NCBI GenBank assembly: GCA_964534135.1
Contig: CAZHQC010000015.1
Span: 1 to 33,959, forward strand
Length of the DNA: 33,959 nucleotides
Origin: JAKLQJ01 sp964534135
Lineage (GTDB): Bacteria > Elusimicrobiota > Elusimicrobia > Elusimicrobiales > UBA9959
Direction of reading: 5' to 3'
The position numbers and the translations under genes are program-made. Of the stretch, positions 14,884-22,815 are shown in pieces. Position 1 is the first letter of the stretch. Each line of letters opens with the position of its first letter. Below the pieces are notes generated by a model that did not search any database, was not told the origin of the DNA, and worked only from the letters and a program-made list of their open reading frames with translations.

Positions 14884-16673
14884 TATTTATATTCCTTAGA
14901 CTTATCAAAATGAGATAAGTTTTTCCACCATTGTTTAATATTTCCATTCAAACTATTTTTTAAACCGGCGTCATTATTCTTAAGATATAACTCAACTTCT
15001 TTTTCTATAGCGCTGAATTTAATATCCCCTTTAATAGCCATAACTGCCAGGTTTTCCGTGTCTTCCGGCCTTAATAATTTATATTCATGATCATTAAGCC
15101 ATTTGGTATCAATAACTTTTCTTCTCAATAATACGACTGATTTTTTATCCCAATGCGCCACTGCCCAATTTTTTTTGGGAAGATACAATAAATATGCCGG
15201 GCGACCCAACATCAAGTGTCCGCCTTTCTTTTTCTTATGCTTAATCATGATTTTAACAGATTCCCGTTCAAGAATAATCATATCAAAACCGTATTTAGCC
15301 AAAAACTTATTCCATGTTTGCAAATTTGTTCGGCAATTTTCAATTTCATCTAAAAAAGAATGAAATATATATCTTCCGTCAATAAAAATCTTATATTCAG
15401 GATAAAGATTAAAACCCAAATATCCGCCCCAGCCCCAATAATTGAACATTTTTAAATCTTTAAGTTCATTTGAATTTTTCTTTAAAAAAGATATTGCGGA
15501 ATCGGAAGAATTCTTAAAATTAACAATACTTCCATACTGACTCCAGACAAAAAGCGCATAATACGACAATAATAAAGTTATGGCTAAAATTCCCATAAGC
15601 CATTTATATCCGCGCTTAAAACTCTTAAAATTTACATTTGAAATTGAACTTAAAAGAAAGGTTATGGCGACTAATGTAAAAAATGGGCTATGACGCGCAT
15701 AATTGGAAGATGAATAGGCAAAAAAAAGCATGCTTATGATGTGAACATGTGGAATATCTTTGGACTTTATAAACTTATAAATAATGGCCAAAAAAGAACA
15801 AACAAATATAATAATATACGGCCATTGATAAATATTGGTAAGATAAAAAGGCTGCCATTCATTAATATATTCCTGTAGAACCGCAAGATATTTATGATGA
15901 TTGGCCATTACTGAAAATATTTTATAGCCATAGGGATTTATAAAACTTGCCGAAAAAGAAAGAGCGAAAGCAGCTAAATAATATTTACTTTTAATGACTT
16001 TAATTTTTTTTTCTCTGCCATAAACCCAAGGAAGAGCCTCTTCAAATAATTCCCCCAGCCAATAAAAGAAAACCAAAACTGAGCCATAAACATAGCCTGC
16101 ATGAAGATTTACCCATAAAACAAAAAACAAAAACAACTTTAAATAAAAAAAAGGCTTTCTTAAATCAATAATATTTAATCTTGCGCGCTCCAAAACTAAA
16201 ATGAGCGCAGTAAAAAAAAGTATTGTAAAATTTTCAGGCCTTAAATCACTATTGGTAATAAGCGCCGCCGCCACAAGAGGAAGAACAATAAAACTCAATT
16301 TTTTAAGTTTATAAAGTTCAATAATTTTATAAAAAAGATATAAAACACCGCTTAAAATTAGAAATTTAAAAATAAACAAACCCATAAAACTAAAATTTTT
16401 AAAAATTAAATAATAAAAAATTTGAACAAGCCACTCAAAATCAAACCACTGCGCTCCCTGCATTGACCATGAAAGAAAATCTGTTTGAGGCACGGCAAGA
16501 TTATTAATAATATACCTTCCGGCAGATAAATGCCAAAACAAATCAGGATTTATAATAGGCAATATAAAAGCGGAAAGAGCCAATAGGGAACCTAAAAAGG
16601 TTAAGATATGACACGATTTGAGTTTTTTAAATCTTAAAATAATTAACTCCATTGCGATAATTCTATAAAACAT
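14883..16673 (-). CDS. GT-C-like polytopic membrane protein, probable glycosyltransferase
   Basis: The 596-residue protein has about ten membrane helices in its first 390 residues, then a soluble C-terminal domain. NPDLFWHLSAGR after the first helix and DFLSWSMQGAQWFDFEWLVQ match the first periplasmic loop of a large uncharacterised bacterial GT-C-type group. The Asp in NPDLFWH sits where GT-C enzymes keep a catalytic acid. FNYWGWGGYLGFNLYPE and IFIDGRYIF are also characteristic. It may transfer sugar from a lipid-linked donor to a surface glycan or protein. GTG at 16682 also opens the frame, but ATG at 16673 has GTGAGG just before it. It is coupled to the MFS gene. Acceptor and donor unknown. 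Confidence 0.65.
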   Translation of the reverse strand: MFYRIIAMELIILRFKKLKSCHILTFLGSLLALSAFILPIINPDLFWHLSAGRYIINNLAVPQTDFLSWSMQGAQWFDFEWLVQIFYYLIFKNFSFMGLFIFKFLILSGVLYLFYKIIELYKLKKLSFIVLPLVAAALITNSDLRPENFTILFFTALILVLERARLNIIDLRKPFFYLKLFLFFVLWVNLHAGYVYGSVLVFFYWLGELFEEALPWVYGREKKIKVIKSKYYLAAFALSFSASFINPYGYKIFSVMANHHKYLAVLQEYINEWQPFYLTNIYQWPYIIIFVCSFLAIIYKFIKSKDIPHVHIISMLFFAYSSSNYARHSPFFTLVAITFLLSSISNVNFKSFKRGYKWLMGILAITLLLSYYALFVWSQYGSIVNFKNSSDSAISFLKKNSNELKDLKMFNYWGWGGYLGFNLYPEYKIFIDGRYIFHSFLDEIENCRTNLQTWNKFLAKYGFDMIILERESVKIMIKHKKKKGGHLMLGRPAYLLYLPKKNWAVAHWDKKSVVLLRRKVIDTKWLNDHEYKLLRPEDTENLAVMAIKGDIKFSAIEKEVELYLKNNDAGLKNSLNGNIKQWWKNLSHFDKSKEYK

Positions 16674-16841
16674 AGGCCTCACCCTACCACCTTCTTATTC
16701 GCCGAAAAGATAATCCCGCGATTTGCAAAAAGATAGCGAGACTTATTAACAATTTATCAGCTCACTCCATTAGAAAAATGATAAAATCAATACGGGTAAT
16801 TTTATAAAATAGAATTCTTTATAAATTTAAAAGCTATACGA

Positions 16842-16860
16842 ACGACCATCGCACGACCAT
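16842..16860 (+). repeat. Direct repeat before the carbamoyltransferase gene
   Basis: ACGACCAT occurs at 16842-16849 and 16853-16860, 11 bases apart, which is one helical turn. It lies 10 bases before the AAGGAGA ribosome binding site. It could be an operator half-site pair or chance; the 200-base gap around it holds no gene. Confidence 0.3.
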
Positions 16861-16883
16861 AAGTGTTTTTAAGGAGACTTTTA

Positions 16884-17966
16884 ATGGAAAAAACCATACT
16901 GAAAAATGAGCCGAATCAAAATTGGGAAGAATTTTTTAAACTTGATTTGGAAGAAAAGATGGATTTTTATGCAAAAGACGGAAAGATTTATGATTGCCTT
17001 TTTGCTCAACAGCTATCAAAGAAGGTGCTTGAATCACTATTCGATATTGCGGATAAACTTAGAAAAACAACTAAAACAAAAGAAGGAGCGGATTTCATTG
17101 CCTCGCTATTATCACATAAAAGAGCCATGCTTTTCTTTGTCCAACCCTCTACCAGAACTTTCCTCTCATTTTTAAATGCCTGTCATATTATGGGGATGAA
17201 AACTTCCGAAATTAGAGATACTTCCACCTCTTCGGAAGTAAAAGGCGAAAGCCATGACGATACCGTTAGAACCTTCTCCAGCTATGTGGACCTTATAATA
17301 ATGCGTCATCCCGCTCCGGGTTCCGCTGAAAGAACATCTTGGCTTTTAAATAGAACCAATCGTCCAATTCCCGTATTAAACGCAGGTTCGGGGAAAGATC
17401 AGCATCCCACTCAAGCTCTGCTTGATATTTACACCTTACACAGGCAATTTAATGGAAATATTGATGGAAAAAGAATTGTAATGGTGGGCGATTTAAAACG
17501 TGGAAGAACGGTTAGGTCATTAAGCTATTTGATGAAAAACTATAAAAACATCACTATTGATTTTGTCTCTCCCAAAGAATTTAAAATGGAATCTGATATT
17601 TTGAACTTCCTTGAAAAACACAATATTCCTTATACTGAAACCGAAGATTTCACTTCCGTAATGCCCACAGCTGATGCCATATATATGACCAGAATTCAAG
17701 ATGAACATGACGCTTCAGGAGAATCCAAGAAAGTGGACTATTCTCCCTTCTACTTTAAAGAAGAACATCTTAAAATGATTAAGCCATCTTGCATATTATT
17801 ACATCCCCTACCCAGAAGGTTTGAAATAGATGCTAAAGTAGATAAAGATGAAAGAGCCGTTTATTGGCGTCAGGAAAGAAATGGTATGTGGATAAGAGCC
17901 GCTCTCATCGCTTATACATTCGGCGTAGAAGATCAAATAAATCAGTTCACCAGATCAATAACTTAA
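16884..17966 (+). CDS. pyrB: Aspartate carbamoyltransferase, long form
   Basis: Joins carbamoyl phosphate to aspartate in the second step of pyrimidine synthesis. The carbamoyl-phosphate loop is PSTRTFLSF. The mobile loop SSEVKGESHDDT carries the lysine that marks aspartate, not ornithine, enzymes. MRHPAPGSAE, LNAGSGKDQHPTQALLDIY, GDLKRGRTVRSL, TRIQDEHD and HPLPRRFEIDAKVDKDERA complete the active site. The product has 360 residues against about 305-315 for common PyrB; extra length includes 35-40 residues before the first conserved helix (FAQQLSKKVLESLFDIADKL). AAGGAGA precedes the ATG at 16884; a GTG at 16863 overlaps that site. No pyrI, pyrC or carbamoyl phosphate synthase lies nearby. Confidence 0.9.
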   Translation: MEKTILKNEPNQNWEEFFKLDLEEKMDFYAKDGKIYDCLFAQQLSKKVLESLFDIADKLRKTTKTKEGADFIASLLSHKRAMLFFVQPSTRTFLSFLNACHIMGMKTSEIRDTSTSSEVKGESHDDTVRTFSSYVDLIIMRHPAPGSAERTSWLLNRTNRPIPVLNAGSGKDQHPTQALLDIYTLHRQFNGNIDGKRIVMVGDLKRGRTVRSLSYLMKNYKNITIDFVSPKEFKMESDILNFLEKHNIPYTETEDFTSVMPTADAIYMTRIQDEHDASGESKKVDYSPFYFKEEHLKMIKPSCILLHPLPRRFEIDAKVDKDERAVYWRQERNGMWIRAALIAYTFGVEDQINQFTRSIT

Positions 17967-17993
17967 CAGCGCAACAACTAAAATAATTAAAAC

Positions 17994-18033
17994 AAAAAAA
18001 ACGCCCTTTCAGTTTTTAATTAAAAGGGCGTTT
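17994..18033 (-). terminator. Terminator between convergent genes (mainly minus strand)
   Basis: AAACGCCCTTT (17999-18009) pairs with AAAGGGCGTTT (18023-18033). On the minus strand the stem is followed by eight T, then G and four T, ending the 787-residue gene. On the plus strand only TTT follows, so ending of the pyrB message is weaker. Confidence 0.88.
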
Positions 18034-18054
18034 CGCATAATAATTTAGTTTTCT

Positions 18055-20418
18055 TTAATCAGTCAATGTCGAAGGATTATTGAACATATCTCTAAGGGCG
18101 GTTGCATTAGACATATGGCTACCATAACTCGTGCCTACTTCAGGATTAAAAAGTTCCTCTTTCACTGTAAAATCTTTCTCATCATCTATCTTTTTATGGG
18201 TTTTAAAATTAACCTTGGCATATAGATTTTCAGGATTCACGAGCTGAACTATAATTTTAAGCATAGGGCTATAGCCTATCCTGCTTTTGCCTTTGCCACC
18301 AAGAACAGCTGATAGCCGTTTGGATTGCTCTCTCCAGCCAGAAGCAGTTCTTATGCTCGAAAAATCCGCAAGCACTCTGGAAGCTTTATAACAAATACCC
18401 CTTACAATATCCATAGGAGATTCTTCATTATTCTCATCATCAAAATCCCAGCCAAATTCTCTATCAAGAATTTTTGTGACTTGTCTCCGATCATATTTAA
18501 CTTTACCGTCTTCATTAACATGAAGGAGATGAGCAACTTTACTTATAATATTTCTATCCTCACCTTCCAACATATTAAAGAAAGCTTTCATAATACCTTC
18601 CACGGGAGCATTGATTATGTCTCTAACAGCTGTCTGTGTAAACACCATGCTAAAAGACATTATCGCTGATTTATATTGTCTTCTGCCATCACCCAAATTA
18701 GGGAATAAAGAATCGGTATCTATGGTATTATCTGAATTGGTACCTTCACCGTTTGTGCCGGCGTATTTAAGGATATCATTAACATCTTGCAACATGCCAT
18801 CCACAGTTTTCTCGCTTTTTCTTACAATACCATCATAACGCTGATACACAAGACTAGGCTCAGAAACTTCACTGCCTTCTTTTTCATAATTTACAACATA
18901 CATGGTTTGTCTTACATTTCTTTTATGACGCTTGCCAACCCATGGTATATTGATAGAGGCATTTGATATGTTCTGAGAAACCTGATGAGAATGAAGTATC
19001 TCATCTCCTTCCATTGTCTGATATCTGTCATAACGCGCGTTTGAAGAGGATTCCCTAGAGTGAAAGAAGGGAACTTGAATGTTAAAACTATTTCCGGTTG
19101 AATTGAAATGATCAGAACCCACAAAACTTGATTCCGCACCAAGGCTTTCTTCGCCAACATTTTCAACATTGTTCAAAGCATCCGCTCCAGCTTGAAGGTC
19201 ATTCTCAACATCAACTTCATTAAATTGAGCTCCCATTTTTAAAAGTTTTTTGAGAACGCTCAAATCTCCATGCAAAAAATCTTCAAGTTTCTCAAGCTGC
19301 TCAGGATTTTGAGCATCAAGCAAAAATTCCATAAGTATTTTTTTACCCTTAGCTCTATTATGAGAAAGCCCCAATTTAAATGAAAGATACTTGTTAAATT
19401 CTTTTGCTATCTGACCGGCTAATTCATGATGAATTAATTCGGTCAAAACATTTTCAGCCTCGAAAAGACCTATATCACCAGCTGATATGGTAAGAGCGCT
19501 GGCTGATACTCCCACTCTTTTAAAAGTGGCTCTATCAAGTCTTACTCTAAGTCTAATAGTTTTTTCATCCATTCTATATAAAGAGATGGAAGGTTTTCTT
19601 TCTTTTGTTCCACCCATAGATAAACCAACTGTAACTCCGCTAAAATTAGTTCCTATGCCGCCGCTCAATCCTATTCTAAAAGTTATTGGAAATTTCCATA
19701 TTTCGCCCGGTTTCATTTTAGCGATTCTTTTAGCTTTAAGAGGAAGTATAGTTTTAATATTACGCAAATCAAGAACGGTTAAAATTTCATCGCAGTATTC
19801 AATCCCGTCAAGCCTTCTGACAACTATGGAAGTGCCTTCCATTTTCATATTAAAACCAACATTGAAAGGACTGTCGCCAATATTAAAAACATCTTCCGTA
19901 AGATTTCCTTTAAGCTCAACTCCCACTTCATCTATTAAAGCTATTCTTTTATCAGGATACTGTTTAAGTTCTCTATCAAATTTTCCATTAAGACCTACAA
20001 TATCACCCAAGTCTACACCTTCTTTCAATCCAATTTTAGCCTCTTTACATATATCTTCCCAAACATCTTCTTTTAAATCATCCCAGAATTGGATAAATTC
20101 ATTTGAATCTTCAAAGTCGGCTTCAGTTTTATCTGCCGGAGTTGAGGTGGCTTCCGCTTTGGATTGTTCAACTTTAAAATTGGTATCTGAACCATCAGCT
20201 TTTGTTACTTGAACATCTTCCATTAACTCAGACAAACTAATGCTCTCTTGATGGCCGCTAAAATAATCTTGAGCAAAAAGATTACTCTGAGAAATTAATA
20301 AACCCATAAATGAAAAAACTACGCTTGCTGCAACTGCTTTGGCCGCCCGATGAGCATAGCTCTTTGATACAACACCCAACAGAGTTTTGAAAGTTCTTTT
20401 ATTTTTTATCATACCCAT
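18055..20418 (-). CDS. Large exported protein of unknown function
   Basis: The 787-residue protein has a long basic leader, then a signal segment (AAKAVAASVVFSFMGLLISQ, likely cleavage after SNLFA). I recognise no family. Residues about 110-330 look beta-rich and repetitive (IALIDEVGVELKGNL, WKFPITFRIGLSGGIGTNF, VTVGLSMGG, KTIRLRVRLDRATFKRVGV). The middle (380-520) is polar, acidic and Ser/Asn-rich. The C-terminal third is mixed alpha-beta with FSMVFTQTAVRDIINAP, KVKYDRRQVTKILDREFGWD and LKIIVQLVNPENLYAKVNF. No catalytic motif or membrane anchor is visible. ATG-GGT-ATG gives two possible starts (20418, 20412) and neither has a good ribosome binding site. It stands alone between a terminator and repeat DNA. 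Confidence 0.8.
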   Translation of the reverse strand: MGMIKNKRTFKTLLGVVSKSYAHRAAKAVAASVVFSFMGLLISQSNLFAQDYFSGHQESISLSELMEDVQVTKADGSDTNFKVEQSKAEATSTPADKTEADFEDSNEFIQFWDDLKEDVWEDICKEAKIGLKEGVDLGDIVGLNGKFDRELKQYPDKRIALIDEVGVELKGNLTEDVFNIGDSPFNVGFNMKMEGTSIVVRRLDGIEYCDEILTVLDLRNIKTILPLKAKRIAKMKPGEIWKFPITFRIGLSGGIGTNFSGVTVGLSMGGTKERKPSISLYRMDEKTIRLRVRLDRATFKRVGVSASALTISAGDIGLFEAENVLTELIHHELAGQIAKEFNKYLSFKLGLSHNRAKGKKILMEFLLDAQNPEQLEKLEDFLHGDLSVLKKLLKMGAQFNEVDVENDLQAGADALNNVENVGEESLGAESSFVGSDHFNSTGNSFNIQVPFFHSRESSSNARYDRYQTMEGDEILHSHQVSQNISNASINIPWVGKRHKRNVRQTMYVVNYEKEGSEVSEPSLVYQRYDGIVRKSEKTVDGMLQDVNDILKYAGTNGEGTNSDNTIDTDSLFPNLGDGRRQYKSAIMSFSMVFTQTAVRDIINAPVEGIMKAFFNMLEGEDRNIISKVAHLLHVNEDGKVKYDRRQVTKILDREFGWDFDDENNEESPMDIVRGICYKASRVLADFSSIRTASGWREQSKRLSAVLGGKGKSRIGYSPMLKIIVQLVNPENLYAKVNFKTHKKIDDEKDFTVKEELFNPEVGTSYGSHMSNATALRDMFNNPSTLTD

Positions 20419-20439
20419 AGTTTAGCGAAAATTGCCAAA

Positions 20440-20535
20440 TCTCATAAGAGGCCTAAGACCTAAAAATACAATGTTTTATGGACCATATAGGCCTAGGTCC
20501 TATGAGTAGGTCCTATAGGTCCTTTAGTTTCATAG
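20440..20535. repeat. Degenerate TAGGTCCT repeat cluster
   Basis: TAGGTCCT occurs at 20494-20501, 20507-20514 and 20516-20523, with related partial copies (AGGCCTAAGACCTA, TATGGACCATATAGG, CATAGG) on both sides. Because the unit is near-palindromic, several hairpins are possible. It lies just before the start of the 787-residue gene and resembles other short repeats in this window's gaps. Confidence 0.6.
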
Positions 20536-20657
20536 GAAAATACAGAAGGGAGAATTTAACATTATTCAATAATTAGACAGAGGATAAAATAAATAGGATT
20601 TCTTCGGTTTTTGAAATGTGTAACAATAAAAAATAAGGAAAAAATTCCTTGAGCAAT

Positions 20658-20684
20658 AAAAAAACCGGATTTCTCCGGTTTTTT
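20658..20684 (-). terminator. Duplicated terminator hairpin
   Basis: AAAAAACCGGA/TCCGGTTTTTT with a 4-base loop, followed on the minus strand by seven T. It is a better-preserved copy of the hairpin next to tRNA-Gly and lies after the first orphan tRNA tail. Confidence 0.7.
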
Positions 20685-20842
20685 AAAACTTGGAGCGGGC
20701 GACGGTAGAAAAAATAGGAAATAGATTCCCGTCATAGATAAACCACAATCGCTTATCGTTACTCTTAGTTTTTGTTGAATTTACTCTTGGTTGGTGGAGC
20801 GGGCGACGGTAGAGAAAATAAGGAATGGATTCCTTAAGCAAT

Positions 20843-20868
20843 AAAAAAAACCAGATTTCTCCGGTTTT
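20843..20868 (-). terminator. Terminator of tRNA-Gly
   Basis: Directly after the encoded CCA the minus strand reads AAAACCGGA, a 4-base loop, then TCTGG and eight T. The stem has one mismatch. It is the expected end of the tRNA transcript. Confidence 0.75.
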
Positions 20869-20942
20869 TGGAGCGGGCGAAGGGAATCGGACCCTCGTCT
20901 CAACCTTGGCAAGGTTATGTTCTACCATTGAACCACGCCCGC
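20869..20942 (-). tRNA. tRNA-Gly (anticodon GCC), CCA encoded, C at position 55
   Basis: A full cloverleaf can be folded: acceptor GCGGGCG/CGCCCGC, discriminator U and an encoded CCA, D arm GTTC/GAAC with the GG pair, anticodon arm UAACC-UUGCCAA-GGUUG, 4-base variable loop, and T arm GAGGG/CCCTT. The anticodon GCC reads GGC and GGU. The T loop is UCCGAUU rather than UUCGAUU, so position 55, normally pseudouridine, is C. That would disturb the usual 18-55 contact. A TATAAT at 20962-20967 lies about 20 bases before the 5' end. Confidence 0.93.
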
Positions 20943-20961
20943 TTAAAAAACTACTACAAAT

Positions 20962-20967
20962 ATTATA
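20962..20967 (-). promoter_or_regulatory. -10 element of the tRNA-Gly promoter
   Basis: Minus-strand TATAAT, 19 bases before the tRNA 5' end. TTGGAA about 19 bases further upstream is a possible -35, beside the cysS stop codon. Confidence 0.45.
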
Positions 20968-21003
20968 TAAAAAAAATACCTAAAATTTCCAAGTTCCGAG
21001 ACA

Positions 21004-22407
21004 TTAAGCCTTTTTCCATTTGACGCCTTGGGGAGAATCTTCAAGAATTATGCCTTTTTTAAACAATTCCTCTCTTATTTCATCTGACTTTTTAAAATCT
21101 TTGGCTTTCCGAGCATTTTCCCTGTCTTGAATTTTCTCCATTATCTCATCTTCTAAAATAAACTGAGCGCAATCTCTAAGTAAATCTAAACCAAAAATCT
21201 TATCAGCATCTTTAATAAAACTTAATTTATCTTCCGGCAAAATAGAATTATCCCGTAAGACTTCCCATAAAACGGCTAAAGCTTGCGGTATATTTAAATT
21301 ATCACTAATCGCCGTTAAAAACTTTTTATAATAAGGCAACTCTTTATTGGGTTTCTTTAAATCGCAAGAAACATTCTCTTTAATTCTATTAATAGACTCC
21401 CGCAAACTTATAAGAGTTTTTTCAGCCACCCTCAAAGATTCCCAAGAGAATTCCAATTGTTTTTTATATTGGGCGCTATAACAAAAATATCTATAACTCA
21501 AGGGATCAATATTTTTTTCACGCAAAGTATTAACCGTTACAAAATTTCCTGCAGATTTTGCCATTTTCTCATTTTCACAGCCAACAAGAAACTCAGCATG
21601 CAGCCAATAATTAACGAATTTTTTCCCGGTTGCCCCTTCAGTTTGAGCTATCTCATTTGTATGATGAACGGCAATATGATCAATACCGCCACAATGAATA
21701 TCAAAAGTTTCACCAAGATATTTCATGCTCATGGCTGAACACTCAATATGCCAGCCCGGAAACCCTATGCCCCAAGGCGATGGCCATTCCATCTGCCGCT
21801 TTTTATCTTTAGGAGAAAATTTCCAGAGAGCAAAATCTGATGGAGACCTCTTTTCATCATTAAATTCCACGCGCGCTCCGGCTTTAAGTCCTTCCATATG
21901 TTTCCTACCGGCAAGTTCTCCGTAGTTTTCAAACTTGGAAGTGTCAAAATATATACCATCACTTATTTTATAAGTGAAACCGTTTTTTTCAAGTCTCTCA
22001 ACAAGCTTTATCATCTCATCAATATGTTCCGTAGCCTTACTGATAATATCGGGCATTATGCAATTTAAATCAGTAAAATCTCTAAAAAAAGCTTTTGAAT
22101 AAAAATCGGCTATATCCGTCGCGGACTTACCTTCTTTTTGGGCGCTCATTTCCATTTTATCATCGCCGTCATCGGCGTCAGAAACCAAATGGCCCACATC
22201 GGTAACATTCATAACATAGTTGATTTTATAGCCCAGATATTTGAAAATTCTTCTCAATGTATCTTCAAAAATATATGTCCGCATATTGCCTATATGAGCA
22301 TAATTATAAACAGTCGGACCACAAGCATATATTCCCACAGAACCCTTTTTTATAGGCATAAATTTTTCTTTTTTTCTTGTTAGGGTATTATATAGTGAAA
22401 TATCCAT
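21004..22407 (-). CDS. cysS: Cysteinyl-tRNA synthetase
   Basis: Class I synthetase that charges tRNA-Cys. The 467-residue length is normal. The zinc and ATP site begins with IYACGPTVYNYAHIGNMRT (HIGH motif as HIGN). GWHIECSAMSMKYLG and HHTNEIAQTEG supply further zinc ligands, and KMAKSAGNF is the KMSKS loop with Ala for Ser. The C-terminal helical domain (KDFKKSDEIREELFKKGI, then DSPQGVKWKK) is the usual anticodon-recognition end. It lies downstream of ispDF and a small lipoprotein gene, matching the Bacillus order except that gltX and cysE are absent. The tRNA-Gly gene follows on the same strand. Confidence 0.97.
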   Translation of the reverse strand: MDISLYNTLTRKKEKFMPIKKGSVGIYACGPTVYNYAHIGNMRTYIFEDTLRRIFKYLGYKINYVMNVTDVGHLVSDADDGDDKMEMSAQKEGKSATDIADFYSKAFFRDFTDLNCIMPDIISKATEHIDEMIKLVERLEKNGFTYKISDGIYFDTSKFENYGELAGRKHMEGLKAGARVEFNDEKRSPSDFALWKFSPKDKKRQMEWPSPWGIGFPGWHIECSAMSMKYLGETFDIHCGGIDHIAVHHTNEIAQTEGATGKKFVNYWLHAEFLVGCENEKMAKSAGNFVTVNTLREKNIDPLSYRYFCYSAQYKKQLEFSWESLRVAEKTLISLRESINRIKENVSCDLKKPNKELPYYKKFLTAISDNLNIPQALAVLWEVLRDNSILPEDKLSFIKDADKIFGLDLLRDCAQFILEDEIMEKIQDRENARKAKDFKKSDEIREELFKKGIILEDSPQGVKWKKA

Positions 22408-22415
22408 AAATTCCT

Positions 22416-22796
22416 TTAATACTTAAATTCTTCCTCTATATTCTTAAAAAACTTATTACACAATTTCTCGCCATATTTCCCGGAATATTTATTTTGCACC
22501 AAGCAAGTCACTTGCACTTCTGAATAAGGATTTATAATGCCTTTTGGAACTATTTTATAAACAAAACCGGCTTGAAAATCTCCATAACTCCCAGGCGAAA
22601 TTGTTCTTTTATAAGCTTTAAGAATTTTTTTATTAAAATCAGCAATTTTATTGTAATCCGTGGGGTCGGCTAAAATATAATTTTCAGATTTTACAACAAT
22701 CGCTTTATTTCCTTCAATTGAGTTTTTATTTAGATTAGCTTTATTAAAACAACCGCCAAATATAAAAATCACTATAAAAAAAACACCTATCCGCAT
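22416..22796 (-). CDS. Small lipoprotein of unknown function
   Basis: The 126-residue product starts MRIGVFFIVIFIFGGCFNK; the lipobox FGGC predicts lipid attachment at Cys15. The mature part is short and mixed, with AYKRTISPGSYGDF and VTCLVQNKYSGKYG, and I recognise no family. The ATG at 22796 was chosen because TTGAGG sits 6 bases before it. An upstream in-frame ATG at 22841 would overlap the ispDF gene and give a basic leader unlike a signal peptide. It lies 8 bases before cysS and 19 bases after ispDF, so the three are probably co-transcribed. Confidence 0.75.
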   Translation of the reverse strand: MRIGVFFIVIFIFGGCFNKANLNKNSIEGNKAIVVKSENYILADPTDYNKIADFNKKILKAYKRTISPGSYGDFQAGFVYKIVPKGIINPYSEVQVTCLVQNKYSGKYGEKLCNKFFKNIEEEFKY

Positions 22797-22815
22797 TAAA
22801 ACCTCAATCCGTCTT

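Larger units (their letters stand above)
20575..20868 (-). repeat. Decayed repeats of the tRNA-Gly 3' end and its terminator
   Basis: The 12-mer TGGAGCGGGCGA (complement of the tRNA-Gly acceptor end plus CCA) occurs at 20691-20702, 20795-20806 and 20869-20880; only the last belongs to an intact tRNA. The first two share a further flank, CGGTAGA then AAAATA-GGAA-GATTCC. ATAAGGAA..ATTCCTT..AGCAATAAAAAAACC followed by GATTTCTCCGGTTTTT is repeated near 20633-20684 and 20819-20869, with a weaker copy at about 20590-20612. The pattern suggests partial duplication of a tRNA tail with its terminator, or attachment-site scars. This accounts for most of the 450-base gap; no gene is seen in it. Confidence 0.75.

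Noticed and set aside
19487..20212. A 241-codon plus-strand ORF opposite the 787-residue gene
   Set aside because: It is antisense to a protein with a clear signal peptide, is Ser/Pro/Leu-rich as expected of antisense frames, and lacks a ribosome binding site.
20683..20928. An 81-codon minus-strand ORF beginning MVEHNLAKVETRVRFPSP
   Set aside because: It is read through the tRNA-Gly gene and the repeated tRNA tails; this peptide is a familiar artefact of tRNA-Gly sequence, and no ribosome binding site precedes it.
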